A model generated the notes under the pieces. It was not told the DNA's origin. It was given only the letters and a program-made list of their open reading frames with translations, and ran no database searches. DNA of 64,000 nt from Petrolisthes cinctipes (taxonomy: Eukaryota > Arthropoda > Malacostraca > Decapoda > Porcellanidae). This document shows positions 28,944 to 34,590 of the stretch, piece after piece (the stretch's first letter is position 1; every line of letters begins with the position of its first letter). Made by a program: the position numbers and the translations under genes. The stretch lies in NCBI GenBank assembly GCA_033782935.1, contig JAWQEG010001323.1, positions 853,501-917,500 of the forward strand, given 5' to 3'.

Positions 28944-30906
28944 ACATTGAAAAGGTTGGTGTTGAAATAGTGTGCTGTACAATAATATTACCTTTTATCA
29001 TCATGTAGTGGAAATATAGTTAGGCTATTTGTATTTGTTTATATGTCGAATTATTTATATATATATATTAACATGTAGCTTTGTTTGCATGCAGAATTAT
29101 TTATTTATATTCAGTTTAACGCCGAATTGTTTACATACCGAATTTATATTTGTTTACATGCAGAATTGTTAAAATTTATTTTTATGCCAATTTCTTTACA
29201 TGCTGATTTGCAGTGGAAGTAAGGTTTCCAATATATAGTTGTTTATATAGACTCATTTGTCGAATTATTTATATTTGTTTCTATGCTAATTATTTACAAT
29301 CCAAAAATCCAAAATTTGTATCCAGGTCTTGTTGAAGTTTCGATACATTTGACATACTAGTTAAAGGTCCGCCAATGAATGGCAGACAATGGGACAGAGT
29401 GTAGCACACACTGTGTGTATGAAACACAACTATAGCACACATCACAAGGATGATGCGTGACCCAGAGACCTCTCCACCCACGTGAGACCCAAGTCAGCTT
29501 CGGCTATGGCTGCGTAATCAGGAAGACCTCAGGCAGCCGACTCAAACCCCCCACTCACAGGGGTGGTAACCTCTGGCATCAGTGGCATTTTTAACGTGTC
29601 CCGAGCAAGGATCGAACGCTGGGCCACAGAATTGCTGCCACTGTGCTAGCCAGAAGTTAACCAATTACAAAGCTTTTCCTGTTTCATATTTGCTTTAGCT
29701 CGCTTAATACTCGATCAGGCTATTCGAATCAAGCCTGGATACATTTTTTGGATTGTAAATGGACAGTCGTGATAAAAATTATCATCCACATACGGGTAAC
29801 TGAAACGAGTTGCTGTCTAATGTTTTCACGGTCTCATAGGATGTTAATTATTGTTTTGAGTAGTGAGTACCTGATTAAAATATATTAGAAAATGTTGCTC
29901 AACCTATTTATTGTAAAGTTTCCCAGCTTACGAGCAGATCGAGGGAAACGATTAAAATTTGTACAGTCGGCGGCAAAAGTCGTGTCACAACATCTGACAA
30001 TTTATCAAGTACAGTATGGAAATATAAGATTCCAAGGCTCGTAAACTGAAAACCAAAAAAGTTGATTAAATTTACCCCTTGATATAGTAATTCTGTATTG
30101 GTGAATGTGTTTGTTTGATGATTAGCCTTTGTGTTATCCTTCAAGAAGCACTGAGTGAGGCTTACGAACAGATAGAGGGAAATTATTAAAACTTGTAGCC
30201 TACACATGAGTCACCCCAATGTGGATGATTATTTTTGACCACGACCGACAGTACATGTGTAAATAATTAGCATAGAAACAAATATAAATAATTCGACAAA
30301 TGAGTACATATAAACAAATATATATTGGAAACCTTACTTCCACTACAAATCAGCATGTAAAGAAATTGGCATAAAAATAAATCTAAACAATTCTGCATGT
30401 ACACAAATATAAATAATTCTGCATATAAACAAATATGAATAATTCGGTATGTAAACAAATATAAATAATTCGGTATGTAAACAAATATAAACAATTCTGC
30501 ATGTAAACAAATATAAACAATTCTGCATGTAAACAAATATAAATAATTCGGTATGTAAATAAATATAAATAATTCGGCATGTAAATAAATATAAATAATT
30601 CTGCATGTAAACAAATATAAACAATTCTGCATGTACACAAATATAAATAATTCTGCATGTAAATAAATATGAATAATTCGGTATGTAAACAAATCGACCT
30701 ATATGTCAATTTGCTTACCTATACCCATGCAGGTTGGCCAGAGTGGGGGAGGAGACGAGGATGGTGAGGTACTGAACTCTACGTGTGCCCCTCCTTCATA
30801 CCTACACGAGTGGCTGTTGGTGGCCGCTGCTGTAGACCGTGTGGCCTTCATTATATTCCTGGCCACATTTGTCATCACACTCATCGCTCATGTGGCTCCA
30901 GTTTGA
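9325..30906 (+). CDS. Divergent nicotinic acetylcholine receptor-like subunit (Cys-loop ligand-gated ion channel), eight exons
   Basis: Joining eight exons gives a 1290-nt reading frame, 429 residues, with every junction GT/AG and every phase consistent. Such subunits form pentameric, transmitter-gated channels in the plasma membrane. Visible features: signal peptide about 1-25; loop D NAWVKMVW (87-92); loop A IWQPDMCLYNNAD (117-129); Cys-loop C161-C175 with 13 residues between; loop B GSW (180-182); M1 about 247-270; M2 279-299; M3 308-333; a short cytoplasmic loop of about 60 residues; M4 399-424. Loop C lacks the YxCC pair of alpha subunits, so it is non-alpha. The Cys-loop reads YWPYDIQTC rather than the usual FPFDQQ-type. 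In M2, position -1' is Leu instead of Glu, -2' is Pro and 20' is Ser. The nAChR family is secure; the exact subunit class is not. Confidence 0.9.
9599..10285. mobile_element. MITE family E, copy 2, split by a 0.5-kb insertion (intron 1)
   Basis: The left end ACATGAAACAGACGCAC and right end GTTTCATATGTCTGCAAC match copy 1 at 4643-4813. Between about 9647 and 10155 sits unrelated DNA containing two diverged tandem units sharing GACGTCGAGTTACGTCATGT, plus a pair of TTCGAGC-rich segments with inverted words. That insert is unclassified; it ends ATAGTATAGATAGA. Confidence 0.55.
10440..10880. repeat. Degenerate tandem repeat before exon 2
   Basis: Irregular repetition of a unit like TTTCCTTATCTGCCACATGT, about 20-30 bp, spanning the end of intron 1. 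It supplies a long pyrimidine-rich stretch ahead of the exon 2 acceptor. Confidence 0.6.
10898..11088 (+). CDS. Receptor exon 2 (N-terminal helix and loop D)
   Basis: Acceptor CACACAG|ATAAC, donor ATG|GTATGC. 191 nt take phase 1 to phase 0 and encode residues 27-90. The exon contains the early segment KLLDKYDRMSLPQ typical of the nAChR N-terminus, a likely N-glycosylation site (NGT), and the loop D motif ending NLNAWVKM. Confidence 0.92.
11160..11398. repeat. 22-bp minisatellite in intron 2
   Basis: About ten tandem copies of a unit like CATTTCCATATACACACACA, with TG or CGG variants at the junction. Length is even enough that all frames stay open, which creates spurious Tyr-Thr-His and Cys-Val frames. 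Confidence 0.93.
11536..11645 (+). CDS. Receptor exon 3 (loop A)
   Basis: The acceptor is preceded by a (TTG)n tract (TTACAG|GTATGG) and the donor is AATAA|GTATGG. 110 nt take phase 0 to phase 2 and encode residues 91-126 plus two bases of Asn127. VWVDPRLVW completes the loop D strand, and IWQPDMCLYN is the conserved loop A. The start after the AG at 11534-11535 is chosen because it restores the family motif. Confidence 0.93.
11925..11971. repeat. (GA)n microsatellite (intron 3)
   Basis: Perfect GA run, preceded by several (TG)n patches from 11668 to 11890. Confidence 0.95.
12299..12480. repeat. Hairpin-forming inverted repeat (intron 3)
   Basis: TTCATTGACAATTGTCTAGA followed by CTTCCTTCAC and CCATCAAGTTGTTGCTGG is mirrored in reverse complement at 12400-12480, around a loop of about 30 bp. 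Probably a MITE; boundaries are uncertain because both sides run into TACAGTC-type ends. Confidence 0.65.
12495..12718. mobile_element. TA-flanked MITE, TACAGTCGGTGGC type, copy 1
   Basis: Starts TACAGTCGGTGGCAA and ends TTGCTGCCGACTGTA, with TA on each side. About 220 bp. A relative at 29962-30159 shares GTATGGAAATATAAG and GTGAATGTGTTTGTT. Confidence 0.7.
12947..13030 (+). repeat. Dispersed repeat family F, copy
   Basis: Matches the two tandem units at 40590-40750: GTGTTGACGATGGTGTGGT, CGGTACGATGGCTC, TATGGAGTCATCGTAC. Confidence 0.6.
13041..13246. repeat. Dispersed repeat family C, inverted pair
   Basis: Two head-to-head copies of a unit carrying CGCCTGCTCCAGATCT, GGGCTTC and TAGGGATTGTGGATTG. 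Single copies occur at 56362-56455 and 59806-59915. Confidence 0.6.
13572..15420 (-). pseudogene. Decayed Jockey-like LINE (endonuclease and reverse transcriptase relics) in intron 3
   Basis: Read on the minus strand. Around 15298-14801 is the end of an endonuclease domain, with SSPDIT and TLGSDHLPI, the SDH motif of APE-type nucleases. At about 14030-13700 the reverse transcriptase follows, with DISKAFNAIP, then NGAPQGSVLSPTLYNLYMHD, then ASYADN. The last should read YADD, so a catalytic aspartate is lost. Stops and frameshifts interrupt 13906-14800. The element ends in an (AAC)n tail at 13561-13575 on the minus strand. A 3' relative is at 32267-32575. Jockey-group assignment rests on these motifs. 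Confidence 0.75.
15788..15986. repeat. Palindromic repeat family B, full copy (intron 3)
   Basis: CACAGTTGCCTCCACTTATA and AGCACAGCGTCCG on the left are mirrored by CGGACGCTGTGCTC on the right. The core AAACAAACACAGTGGTGCCA is present. Lies about 290 bp before exon 4. Confidence 0.75.
16273..16495 (+). CDS. Receptor exon 4 (Cys-loop and loop B)
   Basis: Acceptor GTACAG|TGCCG, donor AAG|GTGAGT. 223 nt take phase 2 to phase 0 and encode residues 127-201. Conserved nAChR features in order: NNAD, WVPP, C161 to C175 (the disulfide loop with exactly 13 intervening residues), then GSW with the loop B tryptophan. The loop reads TYWPYDIQTC instead of the more usual FPFD-type. A glycosylation site NAT lies near the end. 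Confidence 0.95.
16496..17040. repeat. Minisatellite of donor-like units at the start of intron 4
   Basis: Roughly eight diverged units of about 60 bp. Each combines GTGAGT(T/G)G, GAATGGTTTAATAGTA, AGTGGAAGGAGGATAAT and a purine-rich GTTGAAG or GTAGAAG. The first unit coincides with the real donor AGAAG|GTGAGT. Later units repeat AAGGTGAGTGG near 16792, 16848 and 16968 and GGGTGAGTGG near 17027. A stray unit follows near 17768-17795. Confidence 0.7.
17100..17172. mobile_element. 73-bp palindromic MITE
   Basis: TACAGTCGCGGCACATAATC with CTTGA at the left is mirrored by TCAAGGATTATTTGCCGCAA with CTGTA at the right, with TA at each end. It shares its right TA with the next MITE. Confidence 0.75.
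17171..17660. mobile_element. TA-flanked MITE of 0.49 kb
   Basis: Left end TACAGTCGGCAAAAAAAGTT with TCGTTACCA is mirrored by TGGTAACAAAAC with TTTTTTTGCCGACTGTA. TA at both ends suggests Tc1/mariner-type mobilisation. The interior is unusually GC-rich for the area and has no long frame. Confidence 0.85.
18074..18203 (-). repeat. Dispersed repeat family A, copy
   Basis: Minus-orientation copy: ATTCCTCCATATGTATGCCA, AAACAAAAATAATGGTG, GCTCCAGATTTACC. Confidence 0.6.
18362..18546. repeat. Palindromic repeat family H, copy 2
   Basis: TTAAGGGGAGATTCC and TTGGCAGGTCT at the left are mirrored by CCTTCCAATTTGCC and TTCCCTTTA at the right. Its right boundary merges into the G-rich minisatellite. 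Confidence 0.65.
18545..18895. repeat. G-rich/C-rich strand-switching minisatellite
   Basis: From 18545 to about 18682 the plus strand repeats a unit like GCGGGAGTAGGGGGACAGGC plus TTGGGGGGT. From about 18685 to 18895 it repeats the complement. The switch at GGGTAGAAAGCCTGTCCCCC makes a large inverted repeat. Runs of four or more G occur on the plus strand left of the switch and on the minus strand right of it, so both G-quadruplex and hairpin folding are possible. Confidence 0.9.
18892..19001 (-). repeat. Dispersed repeat family A, copy
   Basis: Minus-orientation copy beginning TATGCCAAGAAACAGGACCA, then TTGCTTGGAATAGTTTTGAG. Confidence 0.6.
19118..19318. repeat. Palindromic repeat family B, full copy (intron 4)
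   Basis: CAGCTGCCTCCACTAGTAAC at the left, GTTACTAGTGGAGGCAACTG at the right. The left arm has lost about 25 bp relative to other copies. It ends 250 bp before exon 5. Confidence 0.75.
19569..19746 (+). CDS. Receptor exon 5 (loop C region and start of M1)
   Basis: Acceptor CTCTACAG|GTGTAT, donor GTTG|GTGAGT. 178 nt take phase 0 to phase 1 and encode residues 202-260. The segment from Trp206 to Tyr235 should contain loop C. No adjacent cysteines occur, which marks a non-alpha subunit. LKLSFLRTSPIFASTIVIP leads into M1; the proline is conserved in family M1 helices. Confidence 0.92.
19857..20107. repeat. Fragments of families B and D (intron 5)
   Basis: 19857-19943 is the right half of family B, ending TTACTAGTGGAGGCAACTGT. 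A second end fragment follows at 19980-20005. From about 20005 to 20107 is a family D piece with TCATCCACATAAGGGTGATT and GACAGCTTCCCTC. Confidence 0.55.
20335..20487 (+). CDS. Receptor exon 6 (M1 end and pore helix M2)
   Basis: The acceptor follows a (TTA)n tract (TACAG|TGTTG); the donor is ATTG|GTGAGT. 153 nt keep phase 1 and encode residues 261-311. An ungapped alignment to remembered alpha7-type M2 puts Pro277 at -2', Leu278 at -1', Arg279 at 0', Val281 at 2', Ile288 at 9' and Ser299 at 20'. Cationic nAChRs have Gly, Glu, Lys, Ser/Thr, Leu and Glu there. The helix ends ASVLPPLSGSVP, matching the conserved M2-M3 linker. Confidence 0.93.
21222..24590 (-). pseudogene. LINE copy A ORF2 (endonuclease, RT, RNase H), broken
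   Basis: Endonuclease motifs are seen first: DVISWNVCG, FLQEAFPG, DFNARHSDLG, SDHIALRF. The reverse transcriptase follows: FRPISLTSCFCKVMERIL, VAFIDLQSAFD, GTPQGGVLSPLLFNILMHR, CYADDICVHS. The RNase H has LYTDGS, LCELYAILDA, FCDSKPALHS and GTVDRLAKEA. Breaks: an in-frame TAG near 22963 between MYRL and DRLSPW, a 2-base deletion near 21865, and another frame change near 21222. The TAG also occurs at the same place in copy B. The conserved C-terminal CxxC...HxxC cluster is in the shifted 3' part (21131-20853). Confidence 0.92.
24527..25965 (-). pseudogene. LINE copy A ORF1 (gag-like RNA-binding protein), frameshifted
   Basis: ATG at 25965 starts an acidic N-terminus (SEEDESPIEDHWPELPSR). A central domain leads to cysteine clusters CYRCWGVGHISRYC (a CCHC knuckle), CAWCAADHDSKTC and CPRCLQPGVNVWHGC. 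Such proteins bind the element RNA. A deletion just after the polyproline (CCA)n tract, near 24875, shifts the frame. The C-terminal coiled-coil-like half (ALEARIDGLV, LVEAQQAIISTVTTLTEK) continues in another frame to 24527. Copy B keeps this junction in frame. Confidence 0.9.
26262..27880 (-). pseudogene. Ty3/Gypsy retrotransposon fragment (gag end, protease, RT), broken
   Basis: Minus-strand order: a zinc knuckle CLKCSKVGHFANVC (about 27640), a protease site ALIDSGSAISFL (about 27450), then reverse transcriptase motifs with the FAYIDDVIV box near 26640. The segment then runs LGLLSYYSQWIPNY toward the connection domain and stops abruptly where LINE copy A begins. A one-base frame change lies near 27425, and one in-frame TAG near 26922 interrupts an otherwise open RT. 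RNase H, integrase and both LTRs are missing. It begins only 80 bp from receptor exon 7. Confidence 0.88.
27962..28143 (+). CDS. Receptor exon 7 (M3 and cytoplasmic loop)
   Basis: Acceptor CACAACAG|TTAAG, donor AAG|GTTAGT. 182 nt take phase 1 to phase 0 and encode residues 312-372. FFGQTLGVVLVSVGVNAVLL is M3. It is followed by a Pro/Thr/Ser-rich segment equivalent to the HHRSPTTH region of other nAChRs and by the start of a short cytoplasmic loop. The last twelve bases (TACATTGACAAG) recur four times downstream between CT tracts and GT donors. Confidence 0.92.
28144..28960 (+). repeat. Array of four 12-nt microexon-like units after exon 7
   Basis: Each unit is a (CT)n tract ending CAG, then 12 nt resembling the end of exon 7, then a GT donor. 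Units: 28179-28190 GGCATTGACAAG|GTTAGT; 28814-28825 AACATTGACAAG|GTTAGT; 28876-28887 TACTTTGAAAAG|GTTAAT; 28943-28954 TACATTGAAAAG|GTTGGT. All would be phase 0 and add four residues (GIDK, NIDK, YFEK, YIEK) to the cytoplasmic loop. A solo LTR separates unit 1 from the rest. Whether any unit is spliced is unknown; a minisatellite expanding from the exon end explains the layout equally well. Confidence 0.6.
28233..28753 (-). mobile_element. Solo LTR-like element, copy 1 (intron 7)
   Basis: Read on the minus strand it begins TGTAGCGGTCAC and ends GGTAATGACA, fitting TG...CA LTR ends. It has a TATA-like AATATAAGGGG near 28515, and AATAAA near 28275 followed by a conserved AGAGTCTGTTCACCC. Copy 2 at 54019-54621 shares these landmarks. 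No internal retrotransposon region adjoins it, and no clean target duplication was found. Confidence 0.55.
29293..29759. mobile_element. MITE nested in the foldback-like element
   Basis: Left TTTACAATCCAAAAA and TGTATCCAGG are mirrored by CCTGGATACATTTTTT and GGATTGTAAA at the right. It carries a tRNA-like SINE on the minus strand. Confidence 0.65.
29340..29655 (-). mobile_element. tRNA-derived SINE
   Basis: Minus strand from 29655: an A-box-like TGGCTAGCACAGTGG, then about 30 bp later a B-box GCGTTCGATCC. This is the internal RNA polymerase III promoter of tRNA-derived SINEs. The 3' body (to about 29340) is unrelated to tRNA. The 3' boundary is uncertain. Confidence 0.55.
29762..30251. mobile_element. 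Family D element (Tc1-like ends), interrupted
   Basis: ACAGTCGTGATAAAAATTAT with CATCCACAT at the left is mirrored by ATGTGGATGATTATTTTTGA with CCACGAC at the right. It is split by a 0.2-kb MITE at 29962-30159. Partial copies are at 20005-20107, 41203-41407 and 59258-59492. Confidence 0.65.
29962..30159. mobile_element. TACAGTCGGTGGC-type MITE, copy 2, nested
   Basis: Starts TACAGTCGGCGGCAAAAGTC and shares GTATGGAAATATAAG, GTGAATGTGTTTGTT and GATTAGCCTTTGTGTTATCC with 12495-12718. Its right end is truncated near GCACTGAGTGAGG. Confidence 0.6.
30380..30700. repeat. 30-bp tandem repeat in the foldback right arm
   Basis: About ten copies of a unit alternating AATTCTGCATGTAAACAAAT and AATTCGGTATGTAAACAAAT. 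The Tyr/Leu/Phe-rich minus frames here are artefacts. Confidence 0.85.
30733..30906 (+). CDS. Receptor exon 8 (end of loop, M4, stop)
   Basis: Acceptor CCCATGCAG|GTTGG, stop TGA at 30904-30906. 174 nt, phase 0, encode residues 373-429. An acidic Gly-rich segment leads to the pre-M4 helix LHEWLLVAAAVDRV, matching the EWKFVAMVIDRL pattern of nAChRs. M4 FIIFLATFVITLIA follows, then a five-residue tail. No AATAAA is obvious within the next 200 bp, so the 3' end is undefined. Confidence 0.93.
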   Translation, partial: VGQSGGGDEDGEVLNSTCAPPSYLHEWLLVAAAVDRVAFIIFLATFVITLIAHVAPV

Positions 30907-31115
30907 GTCTGAAACACCAAGACCAACGTGTAGTAGTAACCAGTGCTTCATGTCCCTCTCTAGTTGTTATTATTATTATTATTATTATTATGTTGCAAAT
31001 TGTAACCCATGCTGTCCTTATCTTGCATTTTTTGGCTATGTTGCAATTTGTAAACAATGTTGTCCCTCTCTTCATTTCTTAAATTTCTATCATATTTTTT
31101 TCTCTGTTGATTAAG

Positions 31116-31255
31116 GTGAGGGCGAAAGGCACGAAATTAGACACGATTCTGGACGTCTCTATCTACATAAACATTCTACCTATCTATATCTCTAACGCCT
31201 TGGTCCCTCTAGTCACAGCCATGAGTAGGAAGCAAGGATGTATAGGTCTTGGTCG
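31116..31255 (+). CDS. Candidate exon of unidentified gene, part 1
   Basis: A pyrimidine-rich stretch and GATTAAG|GTGAGG acceptor precede 46 open codons plus two bases, ending GGTCG|GTGAGT. The peptide has a hydrophobic segment (SIYINILPIYISNALVPLVT) followed by a basic tail (AMSRKQGCIGLG). The phase fits a second candidate exon at 32074-32125. I do not recognise the family. It could be a downstream gene, an alternative 3' exon of the receptor (phase 0 would fit exon 7), or chance. Confidence 0.35.
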
Positions 31256-31317
31256 GTGAGTTTGGCCAACCTCGCTGCTGGGCGACAGCTTGAATCATAA
31301 CGTTACTGAGTAGCCGA

Positions 31318-31458
31318 ATGAAAACAATAGCCACACTACAAATATTCACTTTCCAGCCATTTATATCTCTACGGGTCGTTAATACGTATGAAAACAATAG
31401 CCACACTACAAATATTCACCTTCTAGCCATAAATTTTTTACAGGTCGTTTATACGTAT
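31318..31458 (+). repeat. 70-bp tandem duplication
   Basis: Two adjacent copies beginning ATGAAAACAATAGCCACACT and ending near CGTATGAA, with a few differences. Confidence 0.85.
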
Positions 31459-31459
31459 G

Positions 31460-31790
31460 AATATACATGTATATATGTATGGATGGCTTCTGATTATAAT
31501 AGTAGGGTTTTAATGTATAAAAACGGAAAGAAAGACAATGGAAGCCCAGCGAAGGCCTCACCTATGCCCACACAGCAACAAGTATAAATAGCTTTGTTTA
31601 TATAAAATACTGCACAAAAACTGTTAAAACATTGTATGTTTCATTTTTGTCATACCATTATATTCATACTGCTTTGTTACTACATAATATGTTATTCACT
31701 TATAAAAAACATTTAAATCTATTAACATTTACTTAACTTAATTGAAGTTCATAATATAAAGTAAACAATACTTTACTCTGCATCCACTCA
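31460..31790. other. No gene seen
   Basis: AT-rich DNA without splice-bounded coding signal or recognised repeat. Confidence 0.4.
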
Positions 31791-31795
31791 TAATG

Positions 31796-31953
31796 TACAG
31801 TCACGAGCACAAATAAGTATACAGCTTTGGTTGAAGCTTTGAACAGTCCGGACACCAACGAAGTAATTCCAAATTGAGATTTTATTGTGTATTCATTTAC
31901 TATCTCTATGGTATCGAAGCACACCTGAATACTTCATAGTGCTCGTGACTGTA
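31796..31953. mobile_element. 158-bp TA-flanked MITE
   Basis: TACAGTCACGAGCAC at the left is mirrored exactly by GTGCTCGTGACTGTA at the right. AAGTAT and ATACTT continue the pairing with a short mismatch. Non-coding. Confidence 0.85.
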
Positions 31954-32073
31954 CTGATGTTATAGAGTTTTTACTTGTATTTGTTTACAGTTTGCCTCAT
32001 AGCCATTCTTTTGCTTCCTCATTCGCCTCCCGAGTTCGAGCATTGACACTCATGTTTCCTTTTCTTCTCTCAG

Positions 32074-32125
32074 GCGTAGATATGGAGCCGGAAAGCAAAG
32101 AATCTCTTTAACAATTTCTTTTTAA
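32074..32125 (+). CDS. Candidate terminal exon of unidentified gene, part 2
   Basis: A strong acceptor TTTTCTTCTCTCAG|GCGTAG follows a pyrimidine tract. Joined in phase 2 to 31255 it gives RRRYGAGKQRISLTISF and a TAA at 32123-32125. The combined C-terminus would be about 63 residues. Support is only the matching phase and good splice sites. Confidence 0.3.
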
Positions 32126-32266
32126 TATTATGACAGTGCCATGACAGAATGGAAAGTCTATATCATGTGAACCCTCATGATACATAATCTATGACCAAGT
32201 CGTGGCCAGACGAAGGTACCTTAGACATACTAATATACCAAAAAGCTTTAGTACTTCACTGAACAA

Positions 32267-32575
32267 AGTTGTTGTTGTTGTTTAGTTCCCAGACTGTCTG
32301 GCCGAACAGTCCCAAGTCAGGGTGATAGTGAGATCTGTTTCTTCGAAGGCAACAGACGAGGGGACTGCTGGCTCACGGGCATGTACCCCCGAGCCAACAG
32401 ACTCACCGTCTGTAATCATCCTTGTTGTGCCACCCAATCGGGCGATCTCGTCGGCTACCCAGAAGGAATGAGAGATAGTAAGAGAGACAGACAGAACAGG
32501 CCAGGGTGTGGTAGAGAATACCAGATTCCTCGTTTCTGGATAGAACCAGCCCTCACCAGACTGAACAAAGTTTGG
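32267..32575 (-). mobile_element. 3' fragment related to the Jockey-like LINE
   Basis: Starts with the same (TTG)n-GTTTAGTTC and CTGTCTGGCCGAACAGTCCC layout as the 3' end at 13561-13610. The rest is GC-rich and non-coding. Relationship rests on this shared end only. Confidence 0.4.
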
Positions 32576-33114
32576 AGTATCAATGAAACAGTGATTTTTT
32601 TACATTAAAGGTTCATTCACACACACTGTATCTGTGACGCGTCAGTACCACATCCGCTCAGTGCATTAGTGTCAGTAAAAAATAATATCATTACTTTGGT
32701 ATTGGGTAAGACATTAACACGTCTGTCGCAGTACCGTGTTTTGACTCTCCGTGTCAGTGACGTATCAGTCCCCACAAGTTGAATATCGTCGCCACCGATG
32801 TTTTAAACTCAGCTTTTTGGTCTCGCTCCAGAACAGGTGGAGTGTGGACGTACTCGTGGCGCTCTGCTTCCATTCTCGTTTGTGTTGTTGTTTTGTGTTG
32901 TTTTGGAGTTCTTGTTTGTGTTTTTTGTGTTGTTTGTGAGTTCTTGTTTGTGTGTTGCTGTTTCTGTGGTGTTGCTGGTGTTGTTTGTCTGTTGTGGTTC
33001 TGTGTATAGTTTTGTTGTGATTGTCTGTGTGTGTGTGTGTGTGTGTCCCTGGCTGATTGAGTGTTTAGTTGTTTGTGTTGTTGTTTCCTTTCCATCTAGG
33101 CCTTGCCTGGCCTG

Positions 33115-34590
33115 ATGGAGAGTGCGGATTCCTGCTTGGAGGCCGACTTGGCAATGTCGGAGGAAGACGAGTCTCCAATTGAGGATCACTGGCCTGAGCT
33201 GCCTTCTCGCAACCCTCCCCCCCTCTCCTCGGTCACTCCGCAGCTCAGGTTGCAGCCGTCCACCTCCTCAACCTCTACCAAGCGACCTGTTGATGCCTAG
33301 CCCGACTCCTCGCAGGATTCCGATGGTGTGGACTGTTTACCTCCAGCTGCCAAGACTGCCAAGGGTGCTTCAGCTGTGCACGACGTACCTTCTCTGCCTC
33401 ACCCTGGTGTTTCTTCTTTGTATACCAACTCCTTGCCCTCGTCCAACCTTCCTGCTTTTGCCCCGAGAGATGCCTATGTCAAACTCTCCTTCTCTGGAAA
33501 CCCATCTACAGACACAAAGCTGCGTTGGTTGTCTGATGTCAACAGGGCCTTCCAGTTGCAGCGTGAACTGGCTGAAGTCAAGATGGCTGCTGTCACCTCC
33601 CGGTTTGTCTACATCTCTAGGAAACGTCAGGACATCATTGATAGAGTGAAGGCTGGTGAATTTTTATCTCTGCCTCTCATTCTTGAAGACTCACCTGAGA
33701 GGCCTCGTAAGTTCCCCAGCTACATCCTCACCCGTTTTCCTATTGATGTTGACCCGAAACTTGCCAAAGGATACCCTGGTGTGTACTTTGCCCGTCGTTT
33801 TTTCCAAGATGGTTCACCCATTAGCCGTATTGTTGTTGTCTGGAGTCAACCCGATCCACCTCCAAATGAGATTTCCTTTGATTTCCTCCCTTGTCTTCCA
33901 CCGTGTGAGGTGAGGAAACTTCATAATGACCAGCCTTGGTGCTACAGGTGCTGGGGAGTTGGGCATATCTCCCGGTACTGTTCTGCCAGGCCGAAGTGTG
34001 CATGGTGTGCAGCCGACCATGATTCCAAGACGTGTCCTGTCAGGGGTGAACCATCACGTCCTGCTGCCTCCACCTCTGAGCCTTCACCTCCTGAAGATAC
34101 GTCTCGATGGAAGTGTCCACGATGCCTTCAGCCAGGGGTTAACGTGTGGCATGGATGTACTCGACGTAAGGTCCAGGCTCGTGTCTCTACTATTGCTCCG
34201 CCTCCACCACCACCACCACCACCACCACCACCTCCCCAGTCTGCTCCTCCTACCAACCCTGCCTCACCTCCAGACCTGGCCCTCCGCAAGTCTGTTGCTA
34301 CCCTCATGGCACGATGTACGGCTCTTGAAAACCGCTTTTCTGCCCTTGAAGCCAGGATTGATGGGCTGGTTGCCGCTCAGGCTGCCAATGACTCCAAACT
34401 CTCCACCTTGGTCGAGGCTCAGCAGGCCATCATCTCAACTGTCACTACCCTTACCGAAAAGATGGATACTGTTGCATCTCGCCTTGAAAAGCTTTTCGAG
34501 TCAGTCCCTTCTCCTGGTCCATCTTCTTCTCCAGGTCGCTCATCTGCCCCCACTCACCGGACTTCTACCTCCAAATACAGAGTTCGCTAG
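33115..34590 (+). pseudogene. LINE copy B ORF1 (gag-like), one premature stop
   Basis: ATG at 33115. A TAG at 33298-33300 replaces a serine codon found in copy A; otherwise the frame is open to the natural TAG at 34588-34590. Cysteine clusters: CYRCWGVGHISRYC from 33940 (CCHC knuckle), CAWCAADHDSKTC from about 33998, CPRCLQPGVNVWHGC from about 34112. A polyproline run of 13 residues comes next. The C-terminal 110 residues (LEARIDGLVAAQAANDSKL, VEAQQAIISTVTTL) are heptad-like and could form a coiled coil. Its role would be binding element RNA. Confidence 0.92.

Larger units (their letters stand above)
28985..30712. mobile_element. Foldback-like element with repeat-built inverted arms (intron 7)
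   Basis: Left arm about 28985-29292 and right arm about 30253-30712 are inverted relatives, each made of a roughly 30-bp unit with ATGTAAACAAATATAAATAA. A distinctive stretch TGGAAGTAAGGTTTCCAATA (29212-29231) is mirrored near 30326. Long inverted arms built from short direct repeats are typical of foldback/Galileo-type elements. The centre is filled by younger insertions. The right arm ends about 20 bp before exon 8. Confidence 0.6.

Noticed and set aside
30267..30709. Hydrophobic minus-strand frames of about 100-140 residues resembling a membrane protein
   Set aside because: They are translations of the ~30-bp tandem repeat in the foldback arm, open in three frames at once.
33926..34590. 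N-terminal 220 residues of the long LINE B frame overlapping ORF1
   Set aside because: Low-complexity Leu/Pro/His composition mirrors the codons of ORF1 in another frame, so I treat it as a shadow and start ORF2 near the endonuclease motifs.
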